Shown: piece by piece, positions 8,197 through 16,202 of the stretch
Layout of the letters: every line of letters begins with the position of its first letter
Numbering within the stretch: position 1 is the stretch's first letter
Translations under genes and position numbers: made by a program
NCBI GenBank assembly: GCA_963923455.1
Contig: CAWULT010000019.1
Span: 1 to 53,084 of the forward strand
DNA: 53,084 nt
Origin: CAWULT01 sp963923455
GTDB lineage: Bacteria > Acidobacteriota > Vicinamibacteria > Vicinamibacterales > UBA2999
Direction of reading: 5' to 3'
The notes under the pieces: generated by a model
Told to the model about the DNA's origin: nothing
Seen by the model: only the letters and a program-made list of their open reading frames with translations
Databases searched by the model: none

Positions 8197-8546
8197 TATT
8201 CCCGAGCCCGGAAGACTATTGGTTCGAATTCTCGGGGAAGTTCGTTTTCCTCTGCGTGCACGGCCTTTCACGGCGCCACGAGCGCTAAAGGTCGATACCA
8301 CCGGCACTTCCGACTGACGGCCCTGGGGCGAAACCCAGGCTGGCCGGCGCGTCATCGGCGGAGGACAGCATGAATGTGATCAGGCCGCTCAAGTCGCTGG
8401 TGCGACTGGACTTGAATGGCACCCCACCTCCCGTGGCACTGCTCTTGATATCCAAGGGAGCAGCAACACTGGCGCTGTGCGTGAAACAGGACGGGGCCGG
8501 CGGACGGCCCCTCGAGCGCAGGCGCACCCAAGGGAGGACTGGAACT
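8197..8546 (+). promoter_or_regulatory. 350-base structured leader upstream of the zinc-ribbon gene
   Basis: No confident gene lies here, although the downstream frame is open back to an ATG at 8370 with GGAGGA at 8360-8365, only 4 bases ahead. Two clear hairpins are seen: CCTGGG-GCGAAA-CCCAGG at 8322-8339, and GGGGCCG-GCGGA-CGGCCCC at 8493-8511, which ends 19 bases before the strong RBS. A TGGCAC-N5-TTGAT sequence at 8434-8449 resembles a sigma54 promoter but has GA where GC is expected. CCAAGGGAG occurs twice (near 8452 and 8528). I could not match a known riboswitch class. Confidence 0.35.
8531..8538 (+). promoter_or_regulatory. strong ribosome binding site deciding a GTG start
   Basis: AGGGAGGA is followed by 8 bases and then GTG at 8547. 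It is the best Shine-Dalgarno match noticed in the window and is the reason for choosing the short form of the downstream protein. Confidence 0.6.
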
Positions 8547-8789
8547 GTGACCGGCTTCATCGACCGCGTGGTAACGGGCGTGCATCGGACGATTTGCGGC
8601 CTCAAGGGCCATGATGCACTGCTGCATTTCGATCACGGTCGCATCTCGCTGCTCTGCACGTCATGCGGCCACGAATCGCCTGGCTGGGAGCTCAGGGTCG
8701 GGGGCTACACCTCTCCCCTCGCCGTGGCGAAACCGACAAGGGCGGCGCTCGTTCCGATGCCGCTCACGCGGCATCGCAAGGTCGCGTAG
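8547..8789 (+). CDS. small zinc-ribbon-like protein
   Basis: An 80-residue basic protein of unknown function. It has C-G-L-K-G-H-D near the start and C-T-S-C-G-H-E-S-P-G-W-E-L around residues 36-47. The C-x2-C-G-H pair with an earlier Cys/His set looks like a short treble-clef or zinc ribbon. The start is GTG at 8547 behind AGGGAGGA. A longer 139-residue form from ATG 8370 is open and has its own GGAGGA, so dual starts are possible. The N-terminal extension shows no recognisable domain. The gene ends one base before the convergent M20 peptidase gene. Confidence 0.6.
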   Translation: MTGFIDRVVTGVHRTICGLKGHDALLHFDHGRISLLCTSCGHESPGWELRVGGYTSPLAVAKPTRAALVPMPLTRHRKVA

Positions 8790-8790
8790 C

Positions 8791-9927
8791 TCACGCCAGG
8801 CGCTGCCTGGCCAGCGCGATCAGCGCGTCCCGACACGACAGGACGTCGTCGATCAGGACGTATTCCTCGGTGCCGTGCAGGCCGGCGCCGCCCGGTCCGA
8901 ACACGACGGCGGGAATGCCGGCCGCGCCGAGAATCGCGGCATCGGTCCAGTACGTCATACCTGCGAGGCGGGGCGACGCACCGGCCGTCCGGGCCGCCTC
9001 CAGCGCTGCGGCCGGCAGGTCGCTCCCTGGCGCGATCGCGTAGGCGTCGCGACCGAACACGGCTCGAGCGTCCGCGTCGAACTCGGTATCCTGCCGGCGC
9101 AGGGCGTCGAGGATCTCCATCACCTCGTCGACCGCCACCGTCGGCGCCTCCCCCGGCAGCGTCCGCCGCTCGAGTTCCAGCCACGCACGGTCCGGGTAGC
9201 TGCTCAGTTCCCGGCCGCCGTGAATGAGCGACGCGTGGAGTGACGCCGGGCCCAGCAACGGATGAGAGCGCCCGTGCTGCAACCGGCGGTCGAGCGTCTC
9301 GAGCGCGCCGAGCACGCGCCCCATGTGAAGGATGGCATCTCGGCCCTCGCCGGGCCGGCTGCCATGGGCGGCCCGGCCGCGAACCTCGACCGAGACCCAC
9401 TGGAAGCCCTTGTGCGCCACGGCCACGTCGAGGCCCGTGGGCTCGGTCACGACGGCGGCGTCGGCGCGCCACGCGGCCACGAGGGCCTCGGCACCGAGGC
9501 TGGCGTGCTCCTCGTCCACGACGGCGGCAACGAGGAGCCGCCCGGCGGGCACCCCACCGCCCGCGGCCAGACGCCGCGCCGCGCCGAGCATGGCGGCGAT
9601 TCCGCCCTTCATGTCCTGCGCGCCGCGCCCATAGAGACGGCCGTCCCGCAGGTCCGGAGAGAACGGACGCGGCATGCCGGCCACGCCAACCGTGTCGGTG
9701 TGCCCGCAGAACATCAACGTGGGGCCGGGTGCACGCCCTTCCAGCACGCCGACGACATTGGGACGGCCGGGAGCCACCTCGGTCACGTGCACGGTCAGCC
9801 CGCTGGCCTGCATCTCCTGGACGATCCGCCGCGCGATCGCGGCTTCGCCGGCGGCCCCAGGCACCAGGGTGGGGTTCACCGAGTCGATCGCAACCAGGTC
9901 CCGCAGCAGCGTGAGCGTCTCGTCCAT
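8791..9927 (-). CDS. M20 family metallopeptidase (ArgE/DapE/CPG2-like)
   Basis: A 378-residue zinc hydrolase. G-H-T-D-T-V near residue 72 carries the first metal His/Asp, R-G-A-Q-D-M-K-G-G near 96-104 the bridging Asp, and D-E-E-H near 130 the catalytic Glu pair. T-E-P-T-G and the dimerisation-domain H-G-S-R-P-G follow, and G-P-G-x4-H-G-T-E-E-Y-V supplies the last His. This order is that of M20A deacylases and carboxypeptidases; the substrate (an N-acyl amino acid or peptide) cannot be told. The frame is open further upstream, but that part runs under the divergent nucleotidyltransferase gene, so ATG 9927 is used. Its start faces that gene across about 59 bases. Confidence 0.88.
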   Translation of the reverse strand: MDETLTLLRDLVAIDSVNPTLVPGAAGEAAIARRIVQEMQASGLTVHVTEVAPGRPNVVGVLEGRAPGPTLMFCGHTDTVGVAGMPRPFSPDLRDGRLYGRGAQDMKGGIAAMLGAARRLAAGGGVPAGRLLVAAVVDEEHASLGAEALVAAWRADAAVVTEPTGLDVAVAHKGFQWVSVEVRGRAAHGSRPGEGRDAILHMGRVLGALETLDRRLQHGRSHPLLGPASLHASLIHGGRELSSYPDRAWLELERRTLPGEAPTVAVDEVMEILDALRRQDTEFDADARAVFGRDAYAIAPGSDLPAAALEAARTAGASPRLAGMTYWTDAAILGAAGIPAVVFGPGGAGLHGTEEYVLIDDVLSCRDALIALARQRLA

Positions 9928-9986
9928 CGGAGCCCGACCTTCATCGAGGGGTGATAGTTTGATGGAGAACTCCGAATCACGCCACC

Positions 9987-11408
9987 ATGGGACCGACGCC
10001 CGACGCGCTCGACCTCGTCCGCCGCATCGCCGAAGGCGTCCGGGCCGCTGGCGGGCGCGCGCTCGTCGTCGGGGGCTGGGTGCGCGACCGGCTTCGCGGC
10101 TCGCCATCGAAGGACATCGACCTCGAAGTGTTCGGTATCCCTCAGGCCCGCCTCGCCGGTCTGCTCGCGGCCTATGGGCGGGTCGAAGCCGTGGGCCAGA
10201 GCTTCCCCGTCTACAAGCTGATTCACCCGGGGCTCGACGCCCTCGACGTGGCGCTGCCGCGTCGCGAGTCGAAGCACGGCCGTGGTCACAAGGGCTTCGT
10301 GGTCGAGGGCGATCCGGACATGTCGATCGTCGACGCCGCGCGGCGCCGTGACTTCACCGTCAACGCCATCTCCTGGGACCCGCTGACGGGCGCCTACGAG
10401 GATCCGTTCGGCGGCCGGGACGATCTCGAGCGGCGGGTCCTGAAAGCGGTCGACCACACCACGTTCGGCGACGACAGCCTGCGGGTGCTCCGGGCGGTTC
10501 AGTTCGCGGCGCGCTTCGGCTGCGCGCTGGACCCGGAGACGGCCGACGTGTGCCGGTCGATTCCGCTCGACGATCTGCCGGCCGAGCGCATCTGGGGCGA
10601 AACGGAAAAGCTCCTCCACGCCGAGCGCCCGTCGATCGGCCTGGCGCTCGCGCTCGACCTGGGTGTGGTCGATCGTGTGTTCCCACAGCTGCGCCCGCTC
10701 GTCGGCTGCCCGCAGGAGCCCGAGTGGCACCCCGAGGGTGACGTGTGGACGCACACACTGATGGTCGTGGACGAGGCCAGGGCAGCCAATCGCGACCTGG
10801 ACCGGCCGCGGCTGCTGGCCGTCATGCTCGGGGCCGTCTGCCACGACCTGGGAAAGCCGGCCACCACGGCGTACATCGATGGGCGCATCCGTTCGCTCGA
10901 TCACGAGCAGGCGGGCGTCGAACCGACGGTGCGCCTGCTCGACCGGCTCAACGTACACGCGATCGACGGCTACGACGTCCGGTCGCAGGTCGTGGGCCTC
11001 GTGGCGCACCACCTCAAGCCTGGCATGCTCCACAAGGCTGGTCGCGTCGGGGACGGTGCGTTCCGTCGGCTCGCGCAGAAGGTCGACCTGGAGCTGCTGG
11101 CGCGGCTGGCGCGCGCCGATTGCCGCGGACGGACCGGCGAATTCGACTGTTCGGCGATGGACTGGTTCATCGCCAGGGCCAGGGCCCTCGGCGTGGAGCA
11201 CGCCCCGCCGGCCCCCTTGCTCCTGGGGCGACATCTGCTCGCCATGGGCCTCGAGCCGGGCCCGCGCATCGGGCGGCTGCTGAAGCAGTCGTACGAGCGC
11301 CAACTGGACGGCGAGATCCGGACCGTCGAGGAGGCGATCGCCGACGCCCGGCGCCTAGCGCTGTCGGTTGACCAGGGCGACGATCCCGGCCAGTCCACCG
11401 AGCACTAG
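9987..11408 (+). CDS. cca: CCA-adding tRNA nucleotidyltransferase / poly(A) polymerase family with HD domain
   Basis: A 473-residue class II nucleotidyltransferase. The head domain has G-G-W-V-R-D near 27-32 and the metal-binding D-I-D-L-E-V near 42-47. R-R-x-D-F-T-V-N-A-I near 120 and the R-x-L-R-A-x-Q-F-A-A-R block near 165-175 follow. A later HD domain contains C-H-D-L-G-K-P near 285-291. HD-containing forms add or repair the CCA end of tRNA and may have phosphohydrolase activity. Possible -10 GATAGT lies at 9953-9958, giving a leader of about 22 bases. The last 54 bases overlap the convergent small membrane protein gene. Confidence 0.85.
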   Translation: MGPTPDALDLVRRIAEGVRAAGGRALVVGGWVRDRLRGSPSKDIDLEVFGIPQARLAGLLAAYGRVEAVGQSFPVYKLIHPGLDALDVALPRRESKHGRGHKGFVVEGDPDMSIVDAARRRDFTVNAISWDPLTGAYEDPFGGRDDLERRVLKAVDHTTFGDDSLRVLRAVQFAARFGCALDPETADVCRSIPLDDLPAERIWGETEKLLHAERPSIGLALALDLGVVDRVFPQLRPLVGCPQEPEWHPEGDVWTHTLMVVDEARAANRDLDRPRLLAVMLGAVCHDLGKPATTAYIDGRIRSLDHEQAGVEPTVRLLDRLNVHAIDGYDVRSQVVGLVAHHLKPGMLHKAGRVGDGAFRRLAQKVDLELLARLARADCRGRTGEFDCSAMDWFIARARALGVEHAPPAPLLLGRHLLAMGLEPGPRIGRLLKQSYERQLDGEIRTVEEAIADARRLALSVDQGDDPGQSTEH

Positions 11409-11576
11409 GGCCGCCTGCAGCACGCGGACCAGGCTGATCACCCAGGCAATGCCCAGCCCGAGGGCCGCCCACTGCACCCACCAGTGACCGGGCGAGGTCA
11501 GCAGGTTGATCACGAACAGCATCAGCAGGATCAGAGGCGCCTTGAACAGGAAGCGGAGCGCGCGCAGTGTCTTCAT
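11355..11576 (-). CDS. small two-helix membrane protein
   Basis: A 73-residue hydrophobic protein: a short basic start (M-K-T-L-R), membrane spans at about 10-28 and 33-65, and a basic C-terminus (N-R-Q-R). No family recognised. It lies 66 bases downstream of the M28 peptidase on the same strand and could be cotranscribed with it. Its 3' end overlaps the 3' end of the opposing cca gene by 54 bases, which is unusual for a real pair. It is kept because the composition is clearly membrane-like and the cca stop falls inside it. Confidence 0.5.
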   Translation of the reverse strand: MKTLRALRFLFKAPLILLMLFVINLLTSPGHWWVQWAALGLGIAWVISLVRVLQAALVLGGLAGIVALVNRQR

Positions 11577-11642
11577 GGGCGGTACTCGTCAGCATCAGAC
11601 GGCCCTGGCCCGTCCGGAGTTCCCCGCCGGCGGTGCCGGGTG

Positions 11643-13307
11643 TCAGGGGAGCGACGGGGCCTGTGCGACGAAGGGGGACAGCGGCAGGCCCCGCCGGTAG
11701 GCGGGCCGCTCGGGGGCGCTCGCCAGCGCCCAGCCCAGCGAAGCCAGCACGCGCAGGTCGGGGACCGCACCGGCGTAGTCGAAGGCGGCGCTGACCTCGT
11801 CGTTCGGCTGGTGGTATCGCACCCCGGTCCACTCCTCGTGCGCCCGGCGGCTCGCCGCCTGGTCAGCCGAGAGGAACCACGCGGGCGAGCCCACCCCGAC
11901 GGCGGGAATGCCTGCCTCGGCGAGCGCCAGGTGGTCGCCACGCAGGAACGCGCCCCGCGAGGGGTCGGGGTCCGGTCGCACCACGCGCCCGAACCGGGCA
12001 GCGATTCGTCTGGCAACGGGCCCGAGCGTCGACAGCTCCGAACCGAGCAGCACGAGATCGCGCGAGGGACCTGCGAGGTTGAGCGTGTCGAGGTTGATGC
12101 CGGCCGCGAGCACGGATGTGGGTTCGGGCGGATGCGCGACGAAGTACCGGGCGCCGAGCAGGCCCCATTCCTCGGCCGTCGTGAAGACGAAGTAGATCGA
12201 CCGGCGCGGCCGCATGGGCGCGCCCGCCAGGGCGGCTGCGATCTCGAGCAGGCCGGCCACGCCCGACGCGTTGTCGAGCGCGCCATTGAAGATCCGGTCC
12301 TCCTCCTCGGGCGTGCCCGATCCAACGGGGCGGATGCCGAGATGGTCGTAGTGGGCCGTGAAGACGACGGCCTCCACCGGGTCGTCCCCGCGCAGCACAG
12401 CGACCACGTTCGGCGCCGACAGGCCTCGGACGCGCTGTCCGGCACGCGCGGCGAGGTCGACGCCGAGGGGCAGGGCCCGCATGCCGCGCACACGTGCCCG
12501 CCGGCGCAGGCCGTCCAGGTCGTGGCCCGCGCGCACCAGCAGCCTGGCGGCGGCGGACTCCCGTACCCACCCGTGGAACACTGGCGCCGGCGATCCCCCG
12601 GCAGCCAGCGTGTACTGTGGGCCGCCCCAGGAGTGCTGGACCACGGACCACGAGTACGTCGCGGCCTCCCCCGTGTGAATCAGCAGGACACCCGCCGCCC
12701 CCAGCCGGGCCGCCTGCTCGAGCTTGTAGGGCCAGCGTCCGTAGCGCGTCAGCGCCCCGCCGCCGAAGGCCCCGGGTGCCTCGGGCAGGGCCTCGGGCTC
12801 GCCCGGCATCACGAGCGCCACCTTCCCGTGCATGTCCAGCCCGGCATAGTCGTCCCAGCCGAACTCTGGTGCGACGATGCCGTAGCCGGCGAAGACGAGT
12901 TCGCCGCGCCACTGCAGGGCGGCAGCCGATGTCCCCGAGGCCATCACGACGTCGTCCGGATGTCGCAATTCGAGCCCGGTGCTGGTCGACACCCCGAACG
13001 AGGGCTCGAGCACGCGCTCGACGAGTGGAACGTGCTGCAGGTAGGTACCGCCGTCGCCGGCCGGGGACAGGCCGAGCGCCGCCAGACGCGCGGCCAGGTA
13101 CTCCGCGGCAAGACCACCACCGGTACTGCCGGGCGCCCGTCCTTCCAGGCGGTCGCTCGCGAGAAACGCCAGGTGCGACGCGAGCGACTGCGCCCGAATC
13201 CGCTCGAGCGGCGGGCCGTCTGCCGCGCCCGCCCGCACGGCACGGAGCGCGTACGCCCCGAGCGCCAGCAGTAGGCACGCACCGGTCGCCAGAAGCGCCC
13301 TTCGCAT
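11643..13307 (-). CDS. secreted M28 family aminopeptidase with PA domain
   Basis: A 554-residue protein beginning M-R-R-A-L-L and a hydrophobic stretch to about residue 24, a typical signal peptide. A protease-associated insert lies at about 130-260. The M28 zinc-peptidase domain follows: H-Y-D-H-L-G near 318 (first ligand), D-N-A-S-G near 343 (bridging Asp), E-E-W-G near 377 (catalytic Glu), and H-Q-P-N-D-E near 500 (last His). Such enzymes remove N-terminal residues from peptides outside the cytoplasm. ATG 13307 is chosen because TATACT lies 7 bases upstream and because it gives the signal peptide; the frame is open further back over the divergent gene. Confidence 0.9.
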   Translation of the reverse strand: MRRALLATGACLLLALGAYALRAVRAGAADGPPLERIRAQSLASHLAFLASDRLEGRAPGSTGGGLAAEYLAARLAALGLSPAGDGGTYLQHVPLVERVLEPSFGVSTSTGLELRHPDDVVMASGTSAAALQWRGELVFAGYGIVAPEFGWDDYAGLDMHGKVALVMPGEPEALPEAPGAFGGGALTRYGRWPYKLEQAARLGAAGVLLIHTGEAATYSWSVVQHSWGGPQYTLAAGGSPAPVFHGWVRESAAARLLVRAGHDLDGLRRRARVRGMRALPLGVDLAARAGQRVRGLSAPNVVAVLRGDDPVEAVVFTAHYDHLGIRPVGSGTPEEEDRIFNGALDNASGVAGLLEIAAALAGAPMRPRRSIYFVFTTAEEWGLLGARYFVAHPPEPTSVLAAGINLDTLNLAGPSRDLVLLGSELSTLGPVARRIAARFGRVVRPDPDPSRGAFLRGDHLALAEAGIPAVGVGSPAWFLSADQAASRRAHEEWTGVRYHQPNDEVSAAFDYAGAVPDLRVLASLGWALASAPERPAYRRGLPLSPFVAQAPSLP

Positions 13308-13314
13308 GGCGCAG

Positions 13315-13320
13315 AGTATA
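13315..13320 (-). promoter_or_regulatory. -10 box of a leaderless promoter (TATACT, minus strand)
   Basis: On the minus strand TATACT ends 7 bases before the M28 peptidase ATG at 13307. The divergent box TATAGT at 13334 lies 13 bases away, so the two polymerases would compete for the same stretch. Confidence 0.6.
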
Positions 13321-13333
13321 GGGCGCCAGGCGC

Positions 13334-13339
13334 TATAGT
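13334..13339 (+). promoter_or_regulatory. -10 box of a leaderless promoter (TATAGT)
   Basis: TATAGT ends 7 bases before ATG 13347. It overlaps an alternative in-frame GTG at 13338, which it argues against. Confidence 0.6.
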
Positions 13340-13346
13340 GAGCCTC

Positions 13347-13571
13347 ATGGCCCGCTACACACTCGTCTACGGGATCCGCCTGCTGCCCGAGGGCTCGCTC
13401 GCCCTGGCCGACGACGTCCGCCTCACGCTGACCGACGGCAGCACGGCCGGCCTCACGCTGCACACCATCGACGGCACCGTGCCGCAGCTGCGCCGCGCGC
13501 TCGACCGCAGCCTCGATGCCTTCTTCGAGTTCCTGCCCGGCGCCGAGCCCGAAGACCTCGACGACCTCTGA
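13347..13571 (+). CDS. small acidic protein of unknown function
   Basis: A 74-residue protein not recognised. The first half looks like beta strands (R-Y-T-L-V-Y-G-I-R-L-L, then V-R-L-T-L-T-D-G and L-T-L-H-T-I-D-G). The second half is a helix ending in a very acidic tail (E-P-E-D-L-D-D-L). No Cys, no signal peptide, no membrane span. ATG 13347 is chosen because of the TATAGT box 7 bases upstream. It ends 17 bases before the acyl-activating fusion gene, which has its own -10 box. Confidence 0.5.
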   Translation: MARYTLVYGIRLLPEGSLALADDVRLTLTDGSTAGLTLHTIDGTVPQLRRALDRSLDAFFEFLPGAEPEDLDDL

Positions 13572-13576
13572 TCGAC

Positions 13577-13582
13577 CATAAT
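13577..13582 (+). promoter_or_regulatory. -10 box of a leaderless promoter (CATAAT)
   Basis: CATAAT ends exactly 6 bases before GTG 13589, which would place the G of the start codon at about +1. Confidence 0.55.
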
Positions 13583-13588
13583 TTCCTG

Positions 13589-16084
13589 GTGAAGCGGGAT
13601 ACCCTCGTCGACTACTTCCGCGACATCGTCACGACGCCCGGCGACTTCCTCGTCTACGACGACGGATACCGCCGGCGTGTGCACACGTACGCGGACGTGG
13701 GACGGGCCGCGCGCGGCTTCGCCGCGCGGCTCGCGGCGGCGGGCATCCGCCACGGCGACAAGGTGGTCCTGTGGGGCGAGAACCGCCCGGAATGGATCGC
13801 CGCCTACTGGGGATGCGTCATCGCGGGCATCGTCGTGGTCCCGATCGACTACCGGTCGTCGCCTGACTTCGTCGTGCGCGTCCGCCGCGTCGTCGACGCA
13901 CGGGTGGTCCTGGTCGGCGAGGACATCCCCGCGGTCGATCCTGACGACCCCGTCCTGCACGAGGCCGCCGTGTGGCCGCTCGCCGACCTCGACTGGCACG
14001 CCGAGGGTCCGATGCCGGCGGTGGAGGTCGGCCGCGACGACGTCGCGCAGGTCATCTTCACGTCGGGCGCCACGGCCGAGCCGAAGGGCGTGGTGATCCG
14101 CCACCGGAACGTGATGGCGAACATCGTGCCGGTGGAACGGGAAATCCTGAAGTACCGCAAGTGGGGCAAGCCGTTCTATCCGCTGCGCTTCCTGAACCTC
14201 CTGCCCCTCAGCCACATGTTCGGGCAGTCGATGGCCACCAACGTGCCGCCGATGATCCGCGGCACCGTGATCTTCACGCGGAGCTTCAATCCGCACGACC
14301 TGCTGCGCCTGATCGTGTCGCGGCGCGTCTCGGTACTCGTCTGCGTCCCGAAGATCCTCGACGTACTGCGCGAGCACGTGGTCCACGCCTTCCCGGAGTC
14401 GGCCGAGGCGCCCCCCGCGGGGACGTCGATTCCCGGCCGCTGGTGGCGCTATCGCCGCGTGCACAGGGCATTCGGCCTCAAGTTCTGGGCGTTCGTCGTC
14501 GGGGCGGCCCCGCTGCCCGCCGAACTCGAGGAGTTCTGGCGGCGCATGGGCTTCGCGGTCATCCAGGGCTACGGCCTCACGGAAACGGCGCCCATCGTCA
14601 CGCTGAACCACCCGTTCAAGACCAGCAAGGGCTCGGTCGGGACGCCGATCGCCGGCGTCGAGGTGAGGATCGCGGAGGACGGCGAGATTCTCGTCCGCGG
14701 CGAGAACGTGACGACGGGCTATTACGGCGACGGCGCCACCCAGCGCGTGCTCGACGACCAGGGCTGGCTGCACACCGGCGACATCGGCGACCGCGACGCG
14801 CAGGGGCGGCTCTTCATCAAGGGCCGGAAGAAGGAGATGATCGTCACCCCGGAGGGGCTCAATGTCTTTCCGGAAGACGTCGAGCAGGTCCTCAACGGCC
14901 TCCCAGGCGTCGTCGAGTCGGCGGTGGTCGGGGTGGCCGACGGGGGCCAGGAGCGCGTGCACGCGGTGGTCGTCCTGGCCGCTGGCGGCGACCTGGACGC
15001 CGTCGTGCGCGACGCCAATGCCCGCCTGCAGGATCACCAGCGCATCCGTACGGCGTCGGCCTGGCCGTTTGGCGACCTGCCACGCACCGAGGGCACCCGC
15101 AAACTCAAGCGCGCCGCCATCCGGCAGTGGGTGGCGACCGGCGGACGGCCGGCCGCCGCGGCCGCGGCCGACTCCGTCGAGGCCCTGATCGAGCGGTTCG
15201 CACGGGGACGGAGCATCGGCGACGCGACGACCATCGAGGAACTGGGCCTGAGCTCGCTCGAGCGGGTCGAGTTGATGGTGGCGCTCGAGGACCGCTTCCA
15301 GACCCGGCTCGACGAGACGCGCTTCGCGCAGGCCGGCAGCGTCGCCGCCCTGAAGGAACTCGTGGCAACGCCTCCGGCCGCTGAACCGGTGGACGAGCCG
15401 GTGGACTTTCCCGCCTGGAACCGCACCTGGCCGATCGCCCTCGTCCGCCGGCTGTCGCTCGCCACCTGGACGCTGCCGCTCGCGCGCGTCTTCGCGCACG
15501 TGCAGGTCAGTGGACTCGACCACGTCCGCGACCTCGAGGGACCGGTCGTCTTCGCGGCCAATCATCAGAGTCACATGGACGTACCGGTGATCCTGGCAGC
15601 CCTGCCCGGACACGTCCGGGCCCGCGTGGCGCCAGCGATGGCGAAGGAGTTCTTCAAGGCACATTTCTTCCCGCGCGACTTCACCTGGCGCGAACGCTTC
15701 ACCAATTCGCTCAACTACTACCTGGCCGCCTTCTTCTTCAACGCGTTCCCGCTGCCTCAGCGTGAGGCGGGCGCGCGGCAGACCCTCGCCTACATGGGTG
15801 AGATCACCGGCGATGGATGGTCGGTCCTGATCTTCCCGGAAGGGGCGCGATCGGCCACGGGTCAGATCAAGCCATTCCGCGGCGGCATCGGCATGATCGG
15901 CGCTCGCCTGGACCTGCCGGTGATTCCGGTCCGCCTCGACGGCGTCGATCGAGTGCTGGGCGTGGGCTCGTCCTTCGTCAGGCCCGGGCGGGTCCGCGTC
16001 GCCTTCGGCGCCCCCCTGCGGCTGCGGGGCGACGACTACGCAGCGCTCGCGCAGCAGGTCGAGGACGCGGTCCGGGCCCTGTGA
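13589..16084 (+). CDS. acyl-activating enzyme / carrier protein / PlsC acyltransferase fusion
   Basis: An 831-residue three-domain protein. An AMP-binding acyl-CoA/acyl-ACP synthetase spans about 1-505, with T-S-G-A-T-A-E-P-K-G at 158-167, G-Y-G-L-T-E-T near 327-333 and the C-terminal G-R-K-K-E-M-I block. A phosphopantetheine carrier domain spans about 530-600, with L-G-L-S-S-L-E at 552-558; Ser556 is the likely attachment site. A PlsC-type 1-acylglycerol-3-phosphate acyltransferase spans about 620-831, with N-H-Q-S-H-M-D near 657 and F-P-E-G-A-R-S near 749. Aas of E. coli joins the same two activities in the opposite order and has no carrier. The enzyme could therefore activate free fatty acids, hold them on its own carrier and acylate a lysolipid (inference). 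It starts with GTG behind CATAAT. Confidence 0.88.
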   Translation: MKRDTLVDYFRDIVTTPGDFLVYDDGYRRRVHTYADVGRAARGFAARLAAAGIRHGDKVVLWGENRPEWIAAYWGCVIAGIVVVPIDYRSSPDFVVRVRRVVDARVVLVGEDIPAVDPDDPVLHEAAVWPLADLDWHAEGPMPAVEVGRDDVAQVIFTSGATAEPKGVVIRHRNVMANIVPVEREILKYRKWGKPFYPLRFLNLLPLSHMFGQSMATNVPPMIRGTVIFTRSFNPHDLLRLIVSRRVSVLVCVPKILDVLREHVVHAFPESAEAPPAGTSIPGRWWRYRRVHRAFGLKFWAFVVGAAPLPAELEEFWRRMGFAVIQGYGLTETAPIVTLNHPFKTSKGSVGTPIAGVEVRIAEDGEILVRGENVTTGYYGDGATQRVLDDQGWLHTGDIGDRDAQGRLFIKGRKKEMIVTPEGLNVFPEDVEQVLNGLPGVVESAVVGVADGGQERVHAVVVLAAGGDLDAVVRDANARLQDHQRIRTASAWPFGDLPRTEGTRKLKRAAIRQWVATGGRPAAAAAADSVEALIERFARGRSIGDATTIEELGLSSLERVELMVALEDRFQTRLDETRFAQAGSVAALKELVATPPAAEPVDEPVDFPAWNRTWPIALVRRLSLATWTLPLARVFAHVQVSGLDHVRDLEGPVVFAANHQSHMDVPVILAALPGHVRARVAPAMAKEFFKAHFFPRDFTWRERFTNSLNYYLAAFFFNAFPLPQREAGARQTLAYMGEITGDGWSVLIFPEGARSATGQIKPFRGGIGMIGARLDLPVIPVRLDGVDRVLGVGSSFVRPGRVRVAFGAPLRLRGDDYAALAQQVEDAVRAL

Positions 16085-16127
16085 TCGGAGCCAACCTCTT
16101 GTCTGGGCTCCACTTCGCCTGACAAAT

Positions 16128-16154
16128 GCAAGTCCACGGAAACACGGGACTTGC
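16128..16154 (+). promoter_or_regulatory. perfect 8-base dyad upstream of the infA sigma54 promoter
   Basis: GCAAGTCC (16128-16135) and GGACTTGC (16147-16154) are perfect inverted repeats with 11 bases between. They end 16 bases before the -24 element. This could be an activator or repressor site, or a terminator of the preceding gene; there is no T tract after it, which makes a simple terminator less likely. Confidence 0.5.
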
Positions 16155-16170
16155 TCGAAAGCATCAGCCG

Positions 16171-16186
16171 TGGCACACTCATTGCA
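16171..16186 (+). promoter_or_regulatory. sigma54 (-24/-12) promoter ahead of infA
   Basis: TGGCAC-ACTCA-TTGCA matches the sigma54 consensus, with the invariant GG (16172-16173) and GC (16184-16185) separated by exactly 10 bases. The start of transcription is expected near 16197, giving an infA leader of about 70 bases. It is the best sigma54 match found in the window. Confidence 0.72.
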
Positions 16187-16202
16187 AAACATGGAGCCCT
16201 CG

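Noticed and set aside
8218..8230. GGTTCGAATTC, similar to the T-arm of a tRNA
   Set aside because: No acceptor stem, anticodon arm or CCA end can be built around it.
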